A DNA stretch of 50,826 bases, from contig CAZMUZ010000013.1 in the NCBI GenBank assembly GCA_964569315.1, positions 1 to 50,826 of the forward strand, in the 5' to 3' direction. Positions 8,338 through 16,076 of this stretch are shown here, one piece after another (within the stretch, counting starts at the first letter, position 1; each line of letters opens with the position of its first letter). Origin of the DNA: CADEFF01 sp964569315. GTDB taxonomy: Bacteria > Pseudomonadota > Alphaproteobacteria > Dongiales > Dongiaceae. Under the pieces are notes generated by a model, which saw nothing but the letters and a program-made list of their open reading frames with translations, ran no database searches and had not been told where the DNA came from. A program made the translations under genes and the position numbers.

Positions 8338-9879
8338 TTAGATCAGATGGATCAGCAGCAGCAGGAGCAGGAAGCCGGCCGCCCACCAGCCGAGCGGACG
8401 ATCGACGATGCGCAAGCGGGTCTCCTCCCAGCGCCGGCGCTCGTCTTCCGTCTCGAGGCGCCGTTCGAGCAGGCGCAAGACGCGCGGCAGCCGCTTCGCC
8501 GTCTCGAATGCGGATTCGAGCGCATCGGCCACGCGCGCCTCGGGGCCGCGATTGTCGCGCATCCACCGTTCGATCAGCGGCTGCGCGAGCGTCCAGATGT
8601 TGAGCGTCGGGTCGAGCCGGCGGCTCACCCCTTCGGCCATCATCATGTTTTTCTGCAGCAGCAGCAATTGCGGTTGCACCTGCATGTCGAACCGCGTCGC
8701 GATCTGGAAGAGCTGGCCCAGCATGCGCGCGAAGGAAATGTCGGCGAGCGGCCGGCCGAAGACGGGCTCGCCGATGGCCCGGAGCGCCTGCGCAAACTCC
8801 GCATGGGACCGGTCGTCGGGCACGAAGCCGGCCGCGAAATGAAGGTCGGCGAGCCGCTGATAGTCGCGCTCCAGCAGGCCCAGCAGCATGTCTGCGAGGT
8901 AGTAGCGCGTCTGCCGGTCGAGCCGCCCCATGATGCCGAAATCGACGGCGCCGATCCGCCCCTCCGCATCGACCAGCATGTTTCCGGGATGCTGATCGCC
9001 GTGGAAGAAACCGTCGCGGAACAACTGGTTGAAGAAGATCGCGGCGGCCTTGGCGAGGACGTCCGGGATGTCGTGCCCCGCCGCCAGCAACGCCGCGCGG
9101 TCGTCCATGCGGATGCCGGCGATCCGCTCTTGCGTCAGCACGCGCCTGGCGGTCCGCTCCCAGTCGATCGCGGGCACGCGATAGGTCGGATCCTCGGCAA
9201 AATTGCCGGCGAGCTCGACCGCGGCGGCGGCCTCGAGGCGCAGATCCATCTCGAGCGCCACCGACCGCGCGAACTCGCCGATGACCGCGAGCGGGCGAAA
9301 CCGGCGAAGCCGGGGCTGGGTGCGTTCGACGATGCCGGCGAGCCAGAACAGGAGATCGAGGTCGCGCTGGAAGGCCTGCTCGATGCCGGGACGCAGGATC
9401 TTCACCGCGACCTGCCGGATCGGGAAGGCGGCGTCCGCCGGCAGCAGCGCGAAATGCACCTGCGCTATCGAGGCGGCCGAGACCGGCTGCTCCTCGAAGC
9501 TCTGGAACAGGCTATCGACCGGCTGCCCGAGCTCGGCCTCGACCGTCGCCCGCGCGGCGGCGGCCGGAAAGGGCGGCAGGCGATCCTGCAGCAGCGAGAG
9601 GTCGGCAGCCACCTGTTCGCCCAGCAGGTCGGTGCGGGTCGACAGCATCTGGCCGAGCTTGATGAAGGCGGGCCCCAGCTCGCCCAGCGCATCGGCGAGC
9701 CGCTCGCCCGGCCGGCGGCTGCCGCCGCCGCGCCCGAAAAGGAACCGCACGATGTTGAGGAAGGCGGAGCTGGCGCCCTCCCCGGCGAGGGCGTCGTCGA
9801 GCGCCTGCAGGGCGCCGTGGCGCGCGAGCACGCGGGCGATGACGAAGAGCCGCAGGATGTTGCGAAGCGGGCGCAGCAT
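8338..9879 (-). CDS. ubiB: UbiB-type protein-kinase-like factor of ubiquinone biosynthesis
   Basis: A 513-residue atypical kinase (ABC1/ADCK/UbiB family) needed for the aerobic steps of ubiquinone synthesis at the inner membrane. The family-specific KxGQ motif (FIKLGQMLSTR) is at about residue 75. The kinase-like core carries AVKILRPGI, the catalytic-loop FHGDQHPGNM and the metal motif VDFGIMGRL. The last residues (GWWAAGFLLLLLLIHLI) form a C-terminal membrane anchor. ATG 9879 gives the standard MLRPLRNILRL start; longer upstream frames run into ubiE. It follows ubiE by 10 bases on the same strand, so the two form an operon. Confidence 0.94.
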   Translation of the reverse strand: MLRPLRNILRLFVIARVLARHGALQALDDALAGEGASSAFLNIVRFLFGRGGGSRRPGERLADALGELGPAFIKLGQMLSTRTDLLGEQVAADLSLLQDRLPPFPAAAARATVEAELGQPVDSLFQSFEEQPVSAASIAQVHFALLPADAAFPIRQVAVKILRPGIEQAFQRDLDLLFWLAGIVERTQPRLRRFRPLAVIGEFARSVALEMDLRLEAAAAVELAGNFAEDPTYRVPAIDWERTARRVLTQERIAGIRMDDRAALLAAGHDIPDVLAKAAAIFFNQLFRDGFFHGDQHPGNMLVDAEGRIGAVDFGIMGRLDRQTRYYLADMLLGLLERDYQRLADLHFAAGFVPDDRSHAEFAQALRAIGEPVFGRPLADISFARMLGQLFQIATRFDMQVQPQLLLLQKNMMMAEGVSRRLDPTLNIWTLAQPLIERWMRDNRGPEARVADALESAFETAKRLPRVLRLLERRLETEDERRRWEETRLRIVDRPLGWWAAGFLLLLLLIHLI

Positions 9880-9889
9880 GGGCGGCCGG

Positions 9890-10675
9890 TCAGATCCGCC
9901 AGGCGGAGTGGATCGCCGCGATGCCGCCGGAAAGGTTGCGATAGCGCGCGAGGCGGAAGCCCGCCGCCTCGATGCGGGCGAGCAGCAGGTCCTGCGCCGG
10001 GAAGCGCCGGATGCTTTCGACGAGGTAGCGATAGGAGGCCTCGTCGCCCGCGACCATCCGCCCGAGTGCCGGCAGCACGGCGTCGGAGTAGGCGGCATAG
10101 GCGCGGTCGAGCAGCGGCAGGGCGACGCGGCTGAATTCGAGGCAGAAGAAGCGGCCGCCCGGCTTCAGCACGCGACGCGCTTCGCCGAGCGCCCGGTCGA
10201 TCCGGGTCACGTTGCGGAGCCCGAAGGCGATCGTGTAGGCGTCCATGCACATATCGGCGAGCGGGAGACGCTCGGCATCGCCCGCGACCCAGTCGATGGC
10301 GTCGAGCAGCCCGCGATCGATCGCCCGGTCGCGCCCGACCGTCAGCATCGCCGGGGTGAGATCGCAGACGACGACGCCGCCAACCCGGTCGCCGGCGCCG
10401 ATCCGTTCCAGGATGCGGAAGGCGATGTCGCCGGTGCCGCCCGCCACATCGACGAAACGCTCGCCGGGCCGCGGCCGGAGCTGTTCGACGAAGCTGCGTT
10501 TCCAGAGCCGATGCACCCCCGCCGACATCAGGTCGTTCATCAGGTCGTAGCGCCGCGCGACGTTCTCGAACACGCCGCGGACCAGCCCCTGCTTCGCCTC
10601 CGGCGGCACCGCGCGGTCGCCGAACCAGGCGGGGTCGGCAGCGGGTGCGTCGCGGCTGTCGGGCTGGCCGGTCAT
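9890..10675 (-). CDS. ubiE: Demethylmenaquinone/2-methoxy-6-polyprenyl-benzoquinol methyltransferase
   Basis: A 261-residue class I SAM-dependent C-methyltransferase of ubiquinone (and, where present, menaquinone) synthesis. The SAM-binding motif FVDVAGGTGDIAFRIL and the UbiE signature regions (RYDLMNDLMSAGVHRLWK near residue 38, and GLRNVTRIDRALGEARRVL) are clear. A 20-residue N-terminal extension precedes the usual FGDRAVPPEAKQ start. It is divergent from mutM with only 48 bases between the two start codons, so their promoters must be very close or overlap. The ubiE-ubiB pairing is standard for alphaproteobacteria. Confidence 0.95.
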   Translation of the reverse strand: MTGQPDSRDAPAADPAWFGDRAVPPEAKQGLVRGVFENVARRYDLMNDLMSAGVHRLWKRSFVEQLRPRPGERFVDVAGGTGDIAFRILERIGAGDRVGGVVVCDLTPAMLTVGRDRAIDRGLLDAIDWVAGDAERLPLADMCMDAYTIAFGLRNVTRIDRALGEARRVLKPGGRFFCLEFSRVALPLLDRAYAAYSDAVLPALGRMVAGDEASYRYLVESIRRFPAQDLLLARIEAAGFRLARYRNLSGGIAAIHSAWRI

Positions 10676-10723
10676 GCCGGCGAAGATAGCCTCTGGCCGG
10701 CGGCCGCGCTACCTTGAGCGCCC

Positions 10724-11563
10724 ATGCCCGAGCTTCCCGAAGTCGAAACGGTCTGTCGCGGCCTCGCGATGCGGCTCGAGAAACGCCGTCTCGTTCGCGT
10801 CGAGCAGCGCCGGGCGGACCTGCGCTGGCCCTTGCCGCGTCGCTTCGCCGCGCGCCTCGCCGGCCGTCGCATCGAGCGCATCGAACGCCGTGCGAAATAC
10901 ATCCTCATGCATCTGGACGGGGGCGAGGTGCTGCTCTGCCATCTCGGCATGAGCGGGTCGATGCTGGTGGGCGAGGGCGAGCCGACCCTCCTGCGGCACG
11001 ACCATATCGTCCTCCATACCGACGACGGCGGGTATGTGAAGTTCAACGATGCGCGGCGCTTCGGGATGATGGATCTGGTGGCGGGGTCGAAGCTCGGCCG
11101 GCACAAGCTCCTGGCCGGGCTCGGTCCGGAGCCGCTCGATCCCGCCTTCGACGGCCCCCGTCTCGCCGCCGCCCTCAAGGGCAAGGCGACGCCGATCAAG
11201 GCGGCACTCCTCGACCAGCGCGTGGTGGCCGGGCTCGGCAATATCTACGTCTCCGAGGCGCTCTTCCGGGCCGGCCTCTCGCCGCGCCGGCTTGCCCGCA
11301 CGGTGCAGGGCGGGCGGGCGGTCCGGCTGGCCGCCGCCATCAAGCAGGTGCTGGAGGCGGCCATCGCGGCCGGCGGCTCCTCGCTCCGGGACTATGTCCA
11401 GACCAACGGGGAGCTCGGCTATTTCCAGCATCGCTGGGCGGTCTATGACAAGGAGGGCCACCCTTGCCCCGGCTGCGACTGCGCCATCGCCGCGACCGGG
11501 GGCATCCGCCGGCTGGTGCAGTCCGGCCGCTCGACTTTCTATTGTGCGCGCCGGCAGCGCTGA
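10724..11563 (+). CDS. mutM: Formamidopyrimidine-DNA glycosylase (zinc finger lacks fourth cysteine)
   Basis: A 279-residue Fpg/Nei-family glycosylase/AP lyase that removes 8-oxoguanine and formamidopyrimidines. The N-terminal PELPEVETV gives the catalytic proline (P2) and glutamate (E3), K58 sits in RRAKYI, and the helix-two-turn-helix region contains GLGNIYVSEALF. The C-terminal finger has C248 and C251 (PCPGC) and C274 (STFYCARRQR), but residue 277, normally cysteine in CPRCQR, is arginine (CGG). An additional C253 lies in the first knuckle. The finger arginine R269 (GRS) is kept. Zinc may be bound with the extra cysteine, or poorly; the rest of the enzyme looks functional. Confidence 0.93.
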   Translation: MPELPEVETVCRGLAMRLEKRRLVRVEQRRADLRWPLPRRFAARLAGRRIERIERRAKYILMHLDGGEVLLCHLGMSGSMLVGEGEPTLLRHDHIVLHTDDGGYVKFNDARRFGMMDLVAGSKLGRHKLLAGLGPEPLDPAFDGPRLAAALKGKATPIKAALLDQRVVAGLGNIYVSEALFRAGLSPRRLARTVQGGRAVRLAAAIKQVLEAAIAAGGSSLRDYVQTNGELGYFQHRWAVYDKEGHPCPGCDCAIAATGGIRRLVQSGRSTFYCARRQR

Positions 11564-11578
11564 GTTAGATACGCCGCC

Positions 11579-11992
11579 ATGCCGCACCGCAACAGCCTTG
11601 CCGCGCTGGTTCTCCTCGGGGCGTTCCTCCTGCCGGCGCTGCCGTTCATCGATGTTAACGGTGCGGCGGCCCAAAGCGAGACGACCCAGAGCGAGACGGC
11701 GAACCAGCGCTTCGTGGCCGGGCTCGAGGATCTGCCGCTGATGCCGGGCCTGAACGAGCTGACCGGCTCCGGCTTCGCCTTCGACAGCGCCACCGGCCGG
11801 ATCGTCGAGGCCTATGCGACCGGCGACCTCGCCCAGCAGCAGGTGCTGGACTTCTATGCCGAGACCCTGCCGCAGCTCGGCTGGGAGCAGGCCTCGCCGC
11901 GCGGCTTCAAGCGCGAGGGCGAACGGCTCTCGATCGAGTTCGTGAAGGGCGGCAACCCGCTCACCGTGCGCTTCAGCCTGGCGCCGGAGTAA
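11579..11992 (+). CDS. Small secreted protein of unknown function
   Basis: A 137-residue exported protein: a signal peptide (NSLAALVLLGAFLLPALPFI, then GAAAQSE with cleavage probably after AAA or AAAQ) followed by an alpha/beta domain containing LMPGLNEL, GRIVEAYA, VLDFYAETLPQLGW and a C-terminal FVKGGNPLTVRFSLAPE. I recognise the fold pattern of small periplasmic proteins that alphaproteobacteria carry after mutM, but no function is known. It starts 15 bases after mutM and is probably cotranscribed with it and with the enoyl-CoA hydratase gene. Confidence 0.7.
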   Translation: MPHRNSLAALVLLGAFLLPALPFIDVNGAAAQSETTQSETANQRFVAGLEDLPLMPGLNELTGSGFAFDSATGRIVEAYATGDLAQQQVLDFYAETLPQLGWEQASPRGFKREGERLSIEFVKGGNPLTVRFSLAPE

Positions 11993-12082
11993 CCGAACGC
12001 CTCGCCGGCAGCCCTCGCGGGCGGGCCGTCATCCCCAACCTCGCCGGCGGCGACGCCGGGCTTCCAGATCAAGGACATCGCC

Positions 12083-12859
12083 ATGGCCTATCAGAACATC
12101 ATCGTCGAGACGAAGGGCCGCGTCGGCGTCGTCACGCTGAACCGCCCGAAGGCGCTGAACGCGCTCTGCGACGCGCTGGTCGCCGAGCTCGGCGCCGCCC
12201 TCGACGACCTCGAGGCCGATGCGCATGTCGGCGCGATCGTCATCACCGGCTCGGACAAGGCCTTCGCCGCCGGCGCCGACATCAAGGAGATGAAGGACCG
12301 GACCTTCATCGGCGCCTATACCGAGGACTTCATCACCAGGGGCTGGGAGCGGGTGGCGCGCTGCCGCAAGCCGGTGATCGCCGCCGTGGCGGGCTACGCG
12401 CTCGGCGGCGGCTGCGAGATGGCCATGATGTGCGACATCATCCTCGCCGCCGAGAACGCGAAGTTCGGCCAGCCGGAGATCACGCTCGGGGTGATCCCGG
12501 GCGCCGGCGGGACCCAGCGTCTCACCCGCCTCGTCGGCAAGGCGAAGGCGATGGAGATGTGCCTCAGCGGGCGGATGATGGACGCCGCCGAGGCGGAGCG
12601 CTCGGGCCTGGTCAGCCGCGTGGTGCCGACCGACGCCCTGATGGACGAGGCGATGAAGCTCGCCGACCGGATCGCCGGCATGTCGATCCCGATCGCCATG
12701 ATGGTCAAGGAGGCGGTTAATACCGCCTATGAAACGACCCTCGCGGAGGGCATCCATTTCGAGCGCCGGCTCTTCCATGCGAGCTTCGCGACCGAGGACC
12801 AGAAGGAGGGCATGGCGGCCTTCGTCGAGAAGCGCCAGCCGGCCTTCAGAAACCGTTGA
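12083..12859 (+). CDS. Enoyl-CoA hydratase
   Basis: A 258-residue crotonase-fold enzyme that adds water to trans-2-enoyl-CoA in fatty-acid or short-chain acyl-CoA catabolism. Both catalytic glutamates of true hydratases are present: one in ALGGGCEMAMMCD and one in GQPEITLGVIPGAGGTQR. The oxyanion loop FAAGADIKEM is also intact. The length fits mitochondrial-type short-chain hydratase. ATG 12083 gives a standard N-terminus (MAYQNIIVETKGRVGVVTLNRP). It precedes rpsT by about 90 bases, but rpsT has its own promoter. Confidence 0.93.
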   Translation: MAYQNIIVETKGRVGVVTLNRPKALNALCDALVAELGAALDDLEADAHVGAIVITGSDKAFAAGADIKEMKDRTFIGAYTEDFITRGWERVARCRKPVIAAVAGYALGGGCEMAMMCDIILAAENAKFGQPEITLGVIPGAGGTQRLTRLVGKAKAMEMCLSGRMMDAAEAERSGLVSRVVPTDALMDEAMKLADRIAGMSIPIAMMVKEAVNTAYETTLAEGIHFERRLFHASFATEDQKEGMAAFVEKRQPAFRNR

Positions 12860-12862
12860 AAT

Positions 12863-12876
12863 CCAAAGCCCTTTGG
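12863..12876. repeat. Near-perfect palindrome just before the rpsT promoter
   Basis: CCAAAG-CC-CTTTGG begins 4 bases after the enoyl-CoA hydratase stop and ends 4 bases before the predicted -35 of rpsT. It is too short for a convincing terminator and has no T-tract; it could be a regulator site. Function unknown. Confidence 0.3.
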
Positions 12877-12880
12877 CCGC

Positions 12881-12910
12881 TTGACGCGGCTTGGCGGGCA
12901 GGTCTATAAC
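12881..12910 (+). promoter_or_regulatory. Predicted housekeeping-sigma promoter of rpsT
   Basis: TTGACG (12881-12886), an 18-base spacer and TATAAC (12905-12910) closely match the vegetative -35 and -10 hexamers. The predicted transcript would start near 12917, some 34 bases before the rpsT ATG. This is the best-looking promoter in the window and fits a strongly expressed ribosomal gene. Confidence 0.7.
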
Positions 12911-12950
12911 CCGCGGCTTCCGCCGCCTCAGCCCGAAACGAGAGCTTTCC

Positions 12951-13211
12951 ATGGCCCACCACAAGTCCGCCAAAGAGCGCATCCGCCAGACCAAGCGCCG
13001 GACGGTCGTCAATCGCGCGCGCACCAGCCGCGTGCGGACCTTCATCAAGCAGGTCGAGGCGGCGATCGCGAGCGGCGACAAGACGGCGGCGCAGAACGCG
13101 CTGAAGCTCGCGCAGCCGGAGATCCATCGCGGCGTGCGCGCGCGCGTGATCCATCGCAACGCGGCGGCGCGGAAGCTGTCGCGTCTCAATACGCGCATCA
13201 AGTCTCTCTAG
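12951..13211 (+). CDS. rpsT: 30S ribosomal protein S20
   Basis: An 86-residue, strongly basic, helical protein with the family start MAHHKSAKERIRQTKRRT and C-terminal NAAARKLSRLNTRIKSL. S20 binds 16S rRNA early in 30S assembly. ATG 12951 is the standard start. The gene lies upstream of the dnaA region, a common alphaproteobacterial arrangement, but is separated from it here by an unusually long non-coding stretch and a rhodanese gene. Confidence 0.96.
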   Translation: MAHHKSAKERIRQTKRRTVVNRARTSRVRTFIKQVEAAIASGDKTAAQNALKLAQPEIHRGVRARVIHRNAAARKLSRLNTRIKSL

Positions 13212-13947
13212 AAAATTTCGGCGAAGTCTTTCGTTCGCGGCACGGGCGCGCTCGCGCCGGTCGATGCGCGTACGCATTCCGGCGAGGCGTTCTCCTCTCG
13301 CGGCATGATCTCGTCGCGCATCCTCCGTCGCGACACGTTCGGTTGCGGCGACGAACCGTCGGCGCGCTCCCCCTGTCGGGAAGGATCGCTCGGGAAAGAT
13401 TGCGCCCGGTGCATGGCGCACGACATCGCTCGCGTCGATCGGCCGCGGCGACGTCGCCCGCGATCGGACGCCGTATCAACGCACTCGCCCTTCCTCTTCG
13501 CGCGAGCCGGGAATGCAGCGCGACATCGCACCGCTCCCATGTCATGCGAATCTAGATGTAGCGTTCGCGGCGCGTCGAAGCCCTTCCGTTGTGAGGCGAG
13601 CGATGCATGTTTCTCGCCGTTTCCCCGAAGCCATCAATGCAAGCGATTTATTTGCGGGCGGCGCCATCGGATGTATTGCACCGCTGATAGGCCGTGAGTA
13701 GAGTCCGGCCGAGGTGGTCGACGGGGAGGCAAGTCGGATCAGACGGTGCGGGCGTTCTCCGGGACCAACCGCACTCACCAATATCCGACAGTCGAGTCAT
13801 CGCGGCGCCGACGGCGCATACGAAGGGGGCGGTGATCCGGAACGATCCCGAGATTGAAAACCGGACATCGTTCTCATCGGCGATGTCGCACGCGACCTGA
13901 AGTCGGGTGCCCGTAAGTCGGGCGTGAGTGGGGAAGGACATTACGAC
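13212..13947. other. Long intergenic region upstream of the rhodanese-dnaA genes
   Basis: About 736 bases with no credible gene on either strand. The open frames there are arginine- and cysteine-rich and lack codon bias or family similarity. The GC content falls somewhat in the middle (for example around 13620-13690). I looked for DnaA boxes (TTATNCACA and near matches) and found none, so an origin is not supported despite the position before dnaA. No clear terminator for rpsT is seen. It presumably holds the promoter for the rhodanese-dnaA unit and could contain an unrecognised small RNA. Confidence 0.6.
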
Positions 13948-14367
13948 GTGGTGAGTTACGCCGGTGATGTCGTGCCGTCGGATGCGTGGGCCGATCTCGA
14001 TCGAGAGTCCGGCGCACAGCTCGTCGATGTGCGAACGCGTCCAGAATGGGCTTTCGTCGGCGTGCCGGACCTGTCGTCGGTCCGCAAGAAGGTGATCCTG
14101 CTGCCCTGGCAGGACTACCCGACGATGCAGGTCAATCCGAACTTCATCGCCGAGCTCGAGCGCGCCGTCCCCGACAAGTCGGCGCCGGTCTATTTCCTGT
14201 GCCGCAGCGGCGCCCGTTCCCGCGCCGCCGCGATCGCCGCCACCGAGGCGGGGTATCAGCGCTGCTACAACGTTTCCGACGGCTTCGAGGGGGCGCTCGA
14301 CGGCGCCCGCCACCGGGGCCGCACGGCGGGCTGGAAAGCCGCCGGATTGCCTTGGCTGCAGGACTGA
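13948..14367 (+). CDS. Single-domain rhodanese-like protein
   Basis: A 139-residue rhodanese domain. The strand-helix start VDVRTRPEWAFVG and the active-site loop FLCRSGARSRAAA are typical; the cysteine is the persulfide-carrying residue, and the CRSGARS loop fits thiosulfate or other small sulfur donors. There is no signal peptide, so it is cytoplasmic. The frame is open from GTG 13924, but GGGGAAGGA at 13930-13938 is spaced for GTG 13948, which I use; GTG 13951 is possible. It ends 20 bases before the dnaA ATG on the same strand, so dnaA may be read from the same transcript. Its physiological sulfur donor is unknown. Confidence 0.85.
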   Translation: MVSYAGDVVPSDAWADLDRESGAQLVDVRTRPEWAFVGVPDLSSVRKKVILLPWQDYPTMQVNPNFIAELERAVPDKSAPVYFLCRSGARSRAAAIAATEAGYQRCYNVSDGFEGALDGARHRGRTAGWKAAGLPWLQD

Positions 14368-14387
14368 AGGGCAGGGTCTCGGAAGCC

Positions 14388-15785
14388 ATGCGCCAGATCG
14401 GCCAGGACAGCCAATTGAACGCCAAATGGGCCCGGGTTCGGGGCCGGCTGCGCGCCGAGTTCGGCGAGCAGGCCTTCCGGAGCTGGCTCAAGCCCTTGAC
14501 CCTGATCGGCTGCGCCGATGGCGAGCTCAGGATCGTGGTGCCGACCCGGTTCATCCGGGACTGGGTGATGCAGCACTATGCCGACCGGCTGAAGCATCTG
14601 TGGGAGAGCGAGATGCCGGAGCTGCGCGCGCTCGAGATCGCGGTCGACAGCGCCCGCGCGCCGAGCCAGCGCGATGGCGAGGTATCGGCGGTCCGTCTCG
14701 TGGCGAGCGCGCCCGCCGAGGAGCCCGCGGCGGCTCCGCCGCCGCCCTCGGCCGCGATCGATATCGGCGCCTCGCTCGATCCGCGCTTCACCTTCGAGAA
14801 TTTCGTGGTGGGCAAGTCCAACGAACTCGCCTATGCGGCGGCGCGGCGCGTCGCCGAGGCGAAGTCGGTGCCCTTCAACCCGCTCTTCCTCTATGGCGGC
14901 GTCGGGCTCGGCAAGACGCATCTCATGCATGCGATCGCCTGGGGCATCAAGAAGGCGCAGCCCGAGAAGCGGGTGATCTACCTCTCCGCCGAGAAGTTCA
15001 TGTACCAGTTCATCCGGGCGCTCCGGCACAAGAACACCATGGCCTTCAAGGAGCAGTTCCGCTCGGTCGACCTGCTGATGATCGACGACGTGCAGTTCAT
15101 CAGCGGCAAGGATTCGACCCAGGAAGAGTTCTTCCATACCTTCAACGCGCTGGTGGACCAGAACCGCCAGGTGGTGATCTCGGCCGACAAGTCGCCCTCC
15201 GACCTCGAGGGGCTGGAGGAGCGGATGCGCTCCCGGCTCGGCTGGGGGCTGGTGGCCGACATCCACCCGACCACCTACGAGCTCCGGCTCGGCATCCTGC
15301 AGGCCAAGGCGGAGCAGCTCGGCGCCGACATCCCGACCAAGGTGCTCGAGTTCCTCGCCCACAAGATCCTGTCGAACGTGCGCGAGCTCGAAGGGGCGCT
15401 CAACCGCATCGTCGCCCATGCGACGCTGGTCGGCCGGCCGATCACGCTCGAGACGACCTCCGAGGTGCTGCACGATCTCCTGCGCGCGAACGATCGGCGC
15501 GTGACGATCGAGGAGATCCAGCGCAAGGTCGCCGAGCATTTCAACATCAAGATCGCCGAGATGCAGTCGGCGCGGCGCGCCCGCGCGGTGGCGCGTCCGC
15601 GCCAGGTCGCGATGTATCTGGCGAAGCAGCTCACCTCGCGCTCCCTGCCGGAGATCGGCCGCAAGTTCGGCGGTCGCGACCACACCACGGTCATGCACGC
15701 AGTGCGCAAGGTCGAGGAGCTCCGCGCAACCGACGCGAGCTTCTCGGAAGACGTCGACCTGCTGCGCCGGATGCTCGAGGCCTGA
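14388..15785 (+). CDS. dnaA: Chromosomal replication initiator protein DnaA
   Basis: A 465-residue AAA+ initiator. Domain I (about 1-90) opens with the KWARVRGRLRAEFGEQAFRS region. A proline- and alanine-rich linker follows, then domain III with Walker A GGVGLGKTH and Walker B LLMIDDVQF, and the arginine-finger region RMRSRLGWGL. Domain IV ends with the DnaA-box-reading signature GRDHTTVMHAVRKVEE. The start ATG 14388 has a weak GGAAG ribosome binding site. DnaA melts the origin and also acts as a transcription factor. Order dnaA-dnaN-recF-gyrB follows downstream. Confidence 0.97.
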   Translation: MRQIGQDSQLNAKWARVRGRLRAEFGEQAFRSWLKPLTLIGCADGELRIVVPTRFIRDWVMQHYADRLKHLWESEMPELRALEIAVDSARAPSQRDGEVSAVRLVASAPAEEPAAAPPPPSAAIDIGASLDPRFTFENFVVGKSNELAYAAARRVAEAKSVPFNPLFLYGGVGLGKTHLMHAIAWGIKKAQPEKRVIYLSAEKFMYQFIRALRHKNTMAFKEQFRSVDLLMIDDVQFISGKDSTQEEFFHTFNALVDQNRQVVISADKSPSDLEGLEERMRSRLGWGLVADIHPTTYELRLGILQAKAEQLGADIPTKVLEFLAHKILSNVRELEGALNRIVAHATLVGRPITLETTSEVLHDLLRANDRRVTIEEIQRKVAEHFNIKIAEMQSARRARAVARPRQVAMYLAKQLTSRSLPEIGRKFGGRDHTTVMHAVRKVEELRATDASFSEDVDLLRRMLEA

Positions 15786-15825
15786 GGCGCCGGGCATCCT
15801 CCCGGACGCCCCTTCGGAACGCCTG

Positions 15826-15854
15826 CCCCGGAGGCCCGGTCCGGGGGCGGTTTT
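15826..15854 (+). terminator. Putative intrinsic terminator after dnaA
   Basis: A 7-base perfect stem (CCCCGGA at 15826-15832, TCCGGGG at 15840-15846) with a 7-base loop is followed by GCGG and TTTT. It begins 41 bases after the dnaA stop and would separate dnaA from dnaN transcription. The T-tract is short, so efficiency is uncertain. Confidence 0.55.
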
Positions 15855-15902
15855 CGGCCGTTTTCCGCACCGCCGACGACGCTGTCCGGCCTGCCGAATC
15901 GC

Positions 15903-15931
15903 TTAACTTTCCAACAAGTTAACGCTATACT
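15903..15931 (+). promoter_or_regulatory. Predicted dnaN promoter overlapped by a perfect inverted repeat
   Basis: A -10 like element TATACT (15926-15931) lies 17 bases after TTAACT (15903-15908). Across the -35 and spacer runs a perfect 7-base inverted repeat, TTAACTT (15903-15909) and AAGTTAA (15916-15922), with a 6-base centre. The repeat stands out as AT-rich in a GC-rich surround and is placed like an operator. The binding protein is unknown. Confidence 0.55.
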
Positions 15932-16076
15932 CGCCGACCGTCCTCCGGCCGATCCGCCGGGATCGGGAAAACCCCTTCCTTGCGGGGTCGAAACGCCCTC
16001 TCGGCCGACCGCTCCGGGCGGCCACGGGCAGGTTCCAACGGCAGTTCGCGGTTCCCATTCGACATTCGGCCAGGCC

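Noticed and set aside
13305..13697. 130-codon open frame in the gap before the rhodanese gene
   Set aside because: The product is rich in Arg, Cys and Ser with no domain, no ribosome binding site and no codon bias; it is probably chance.
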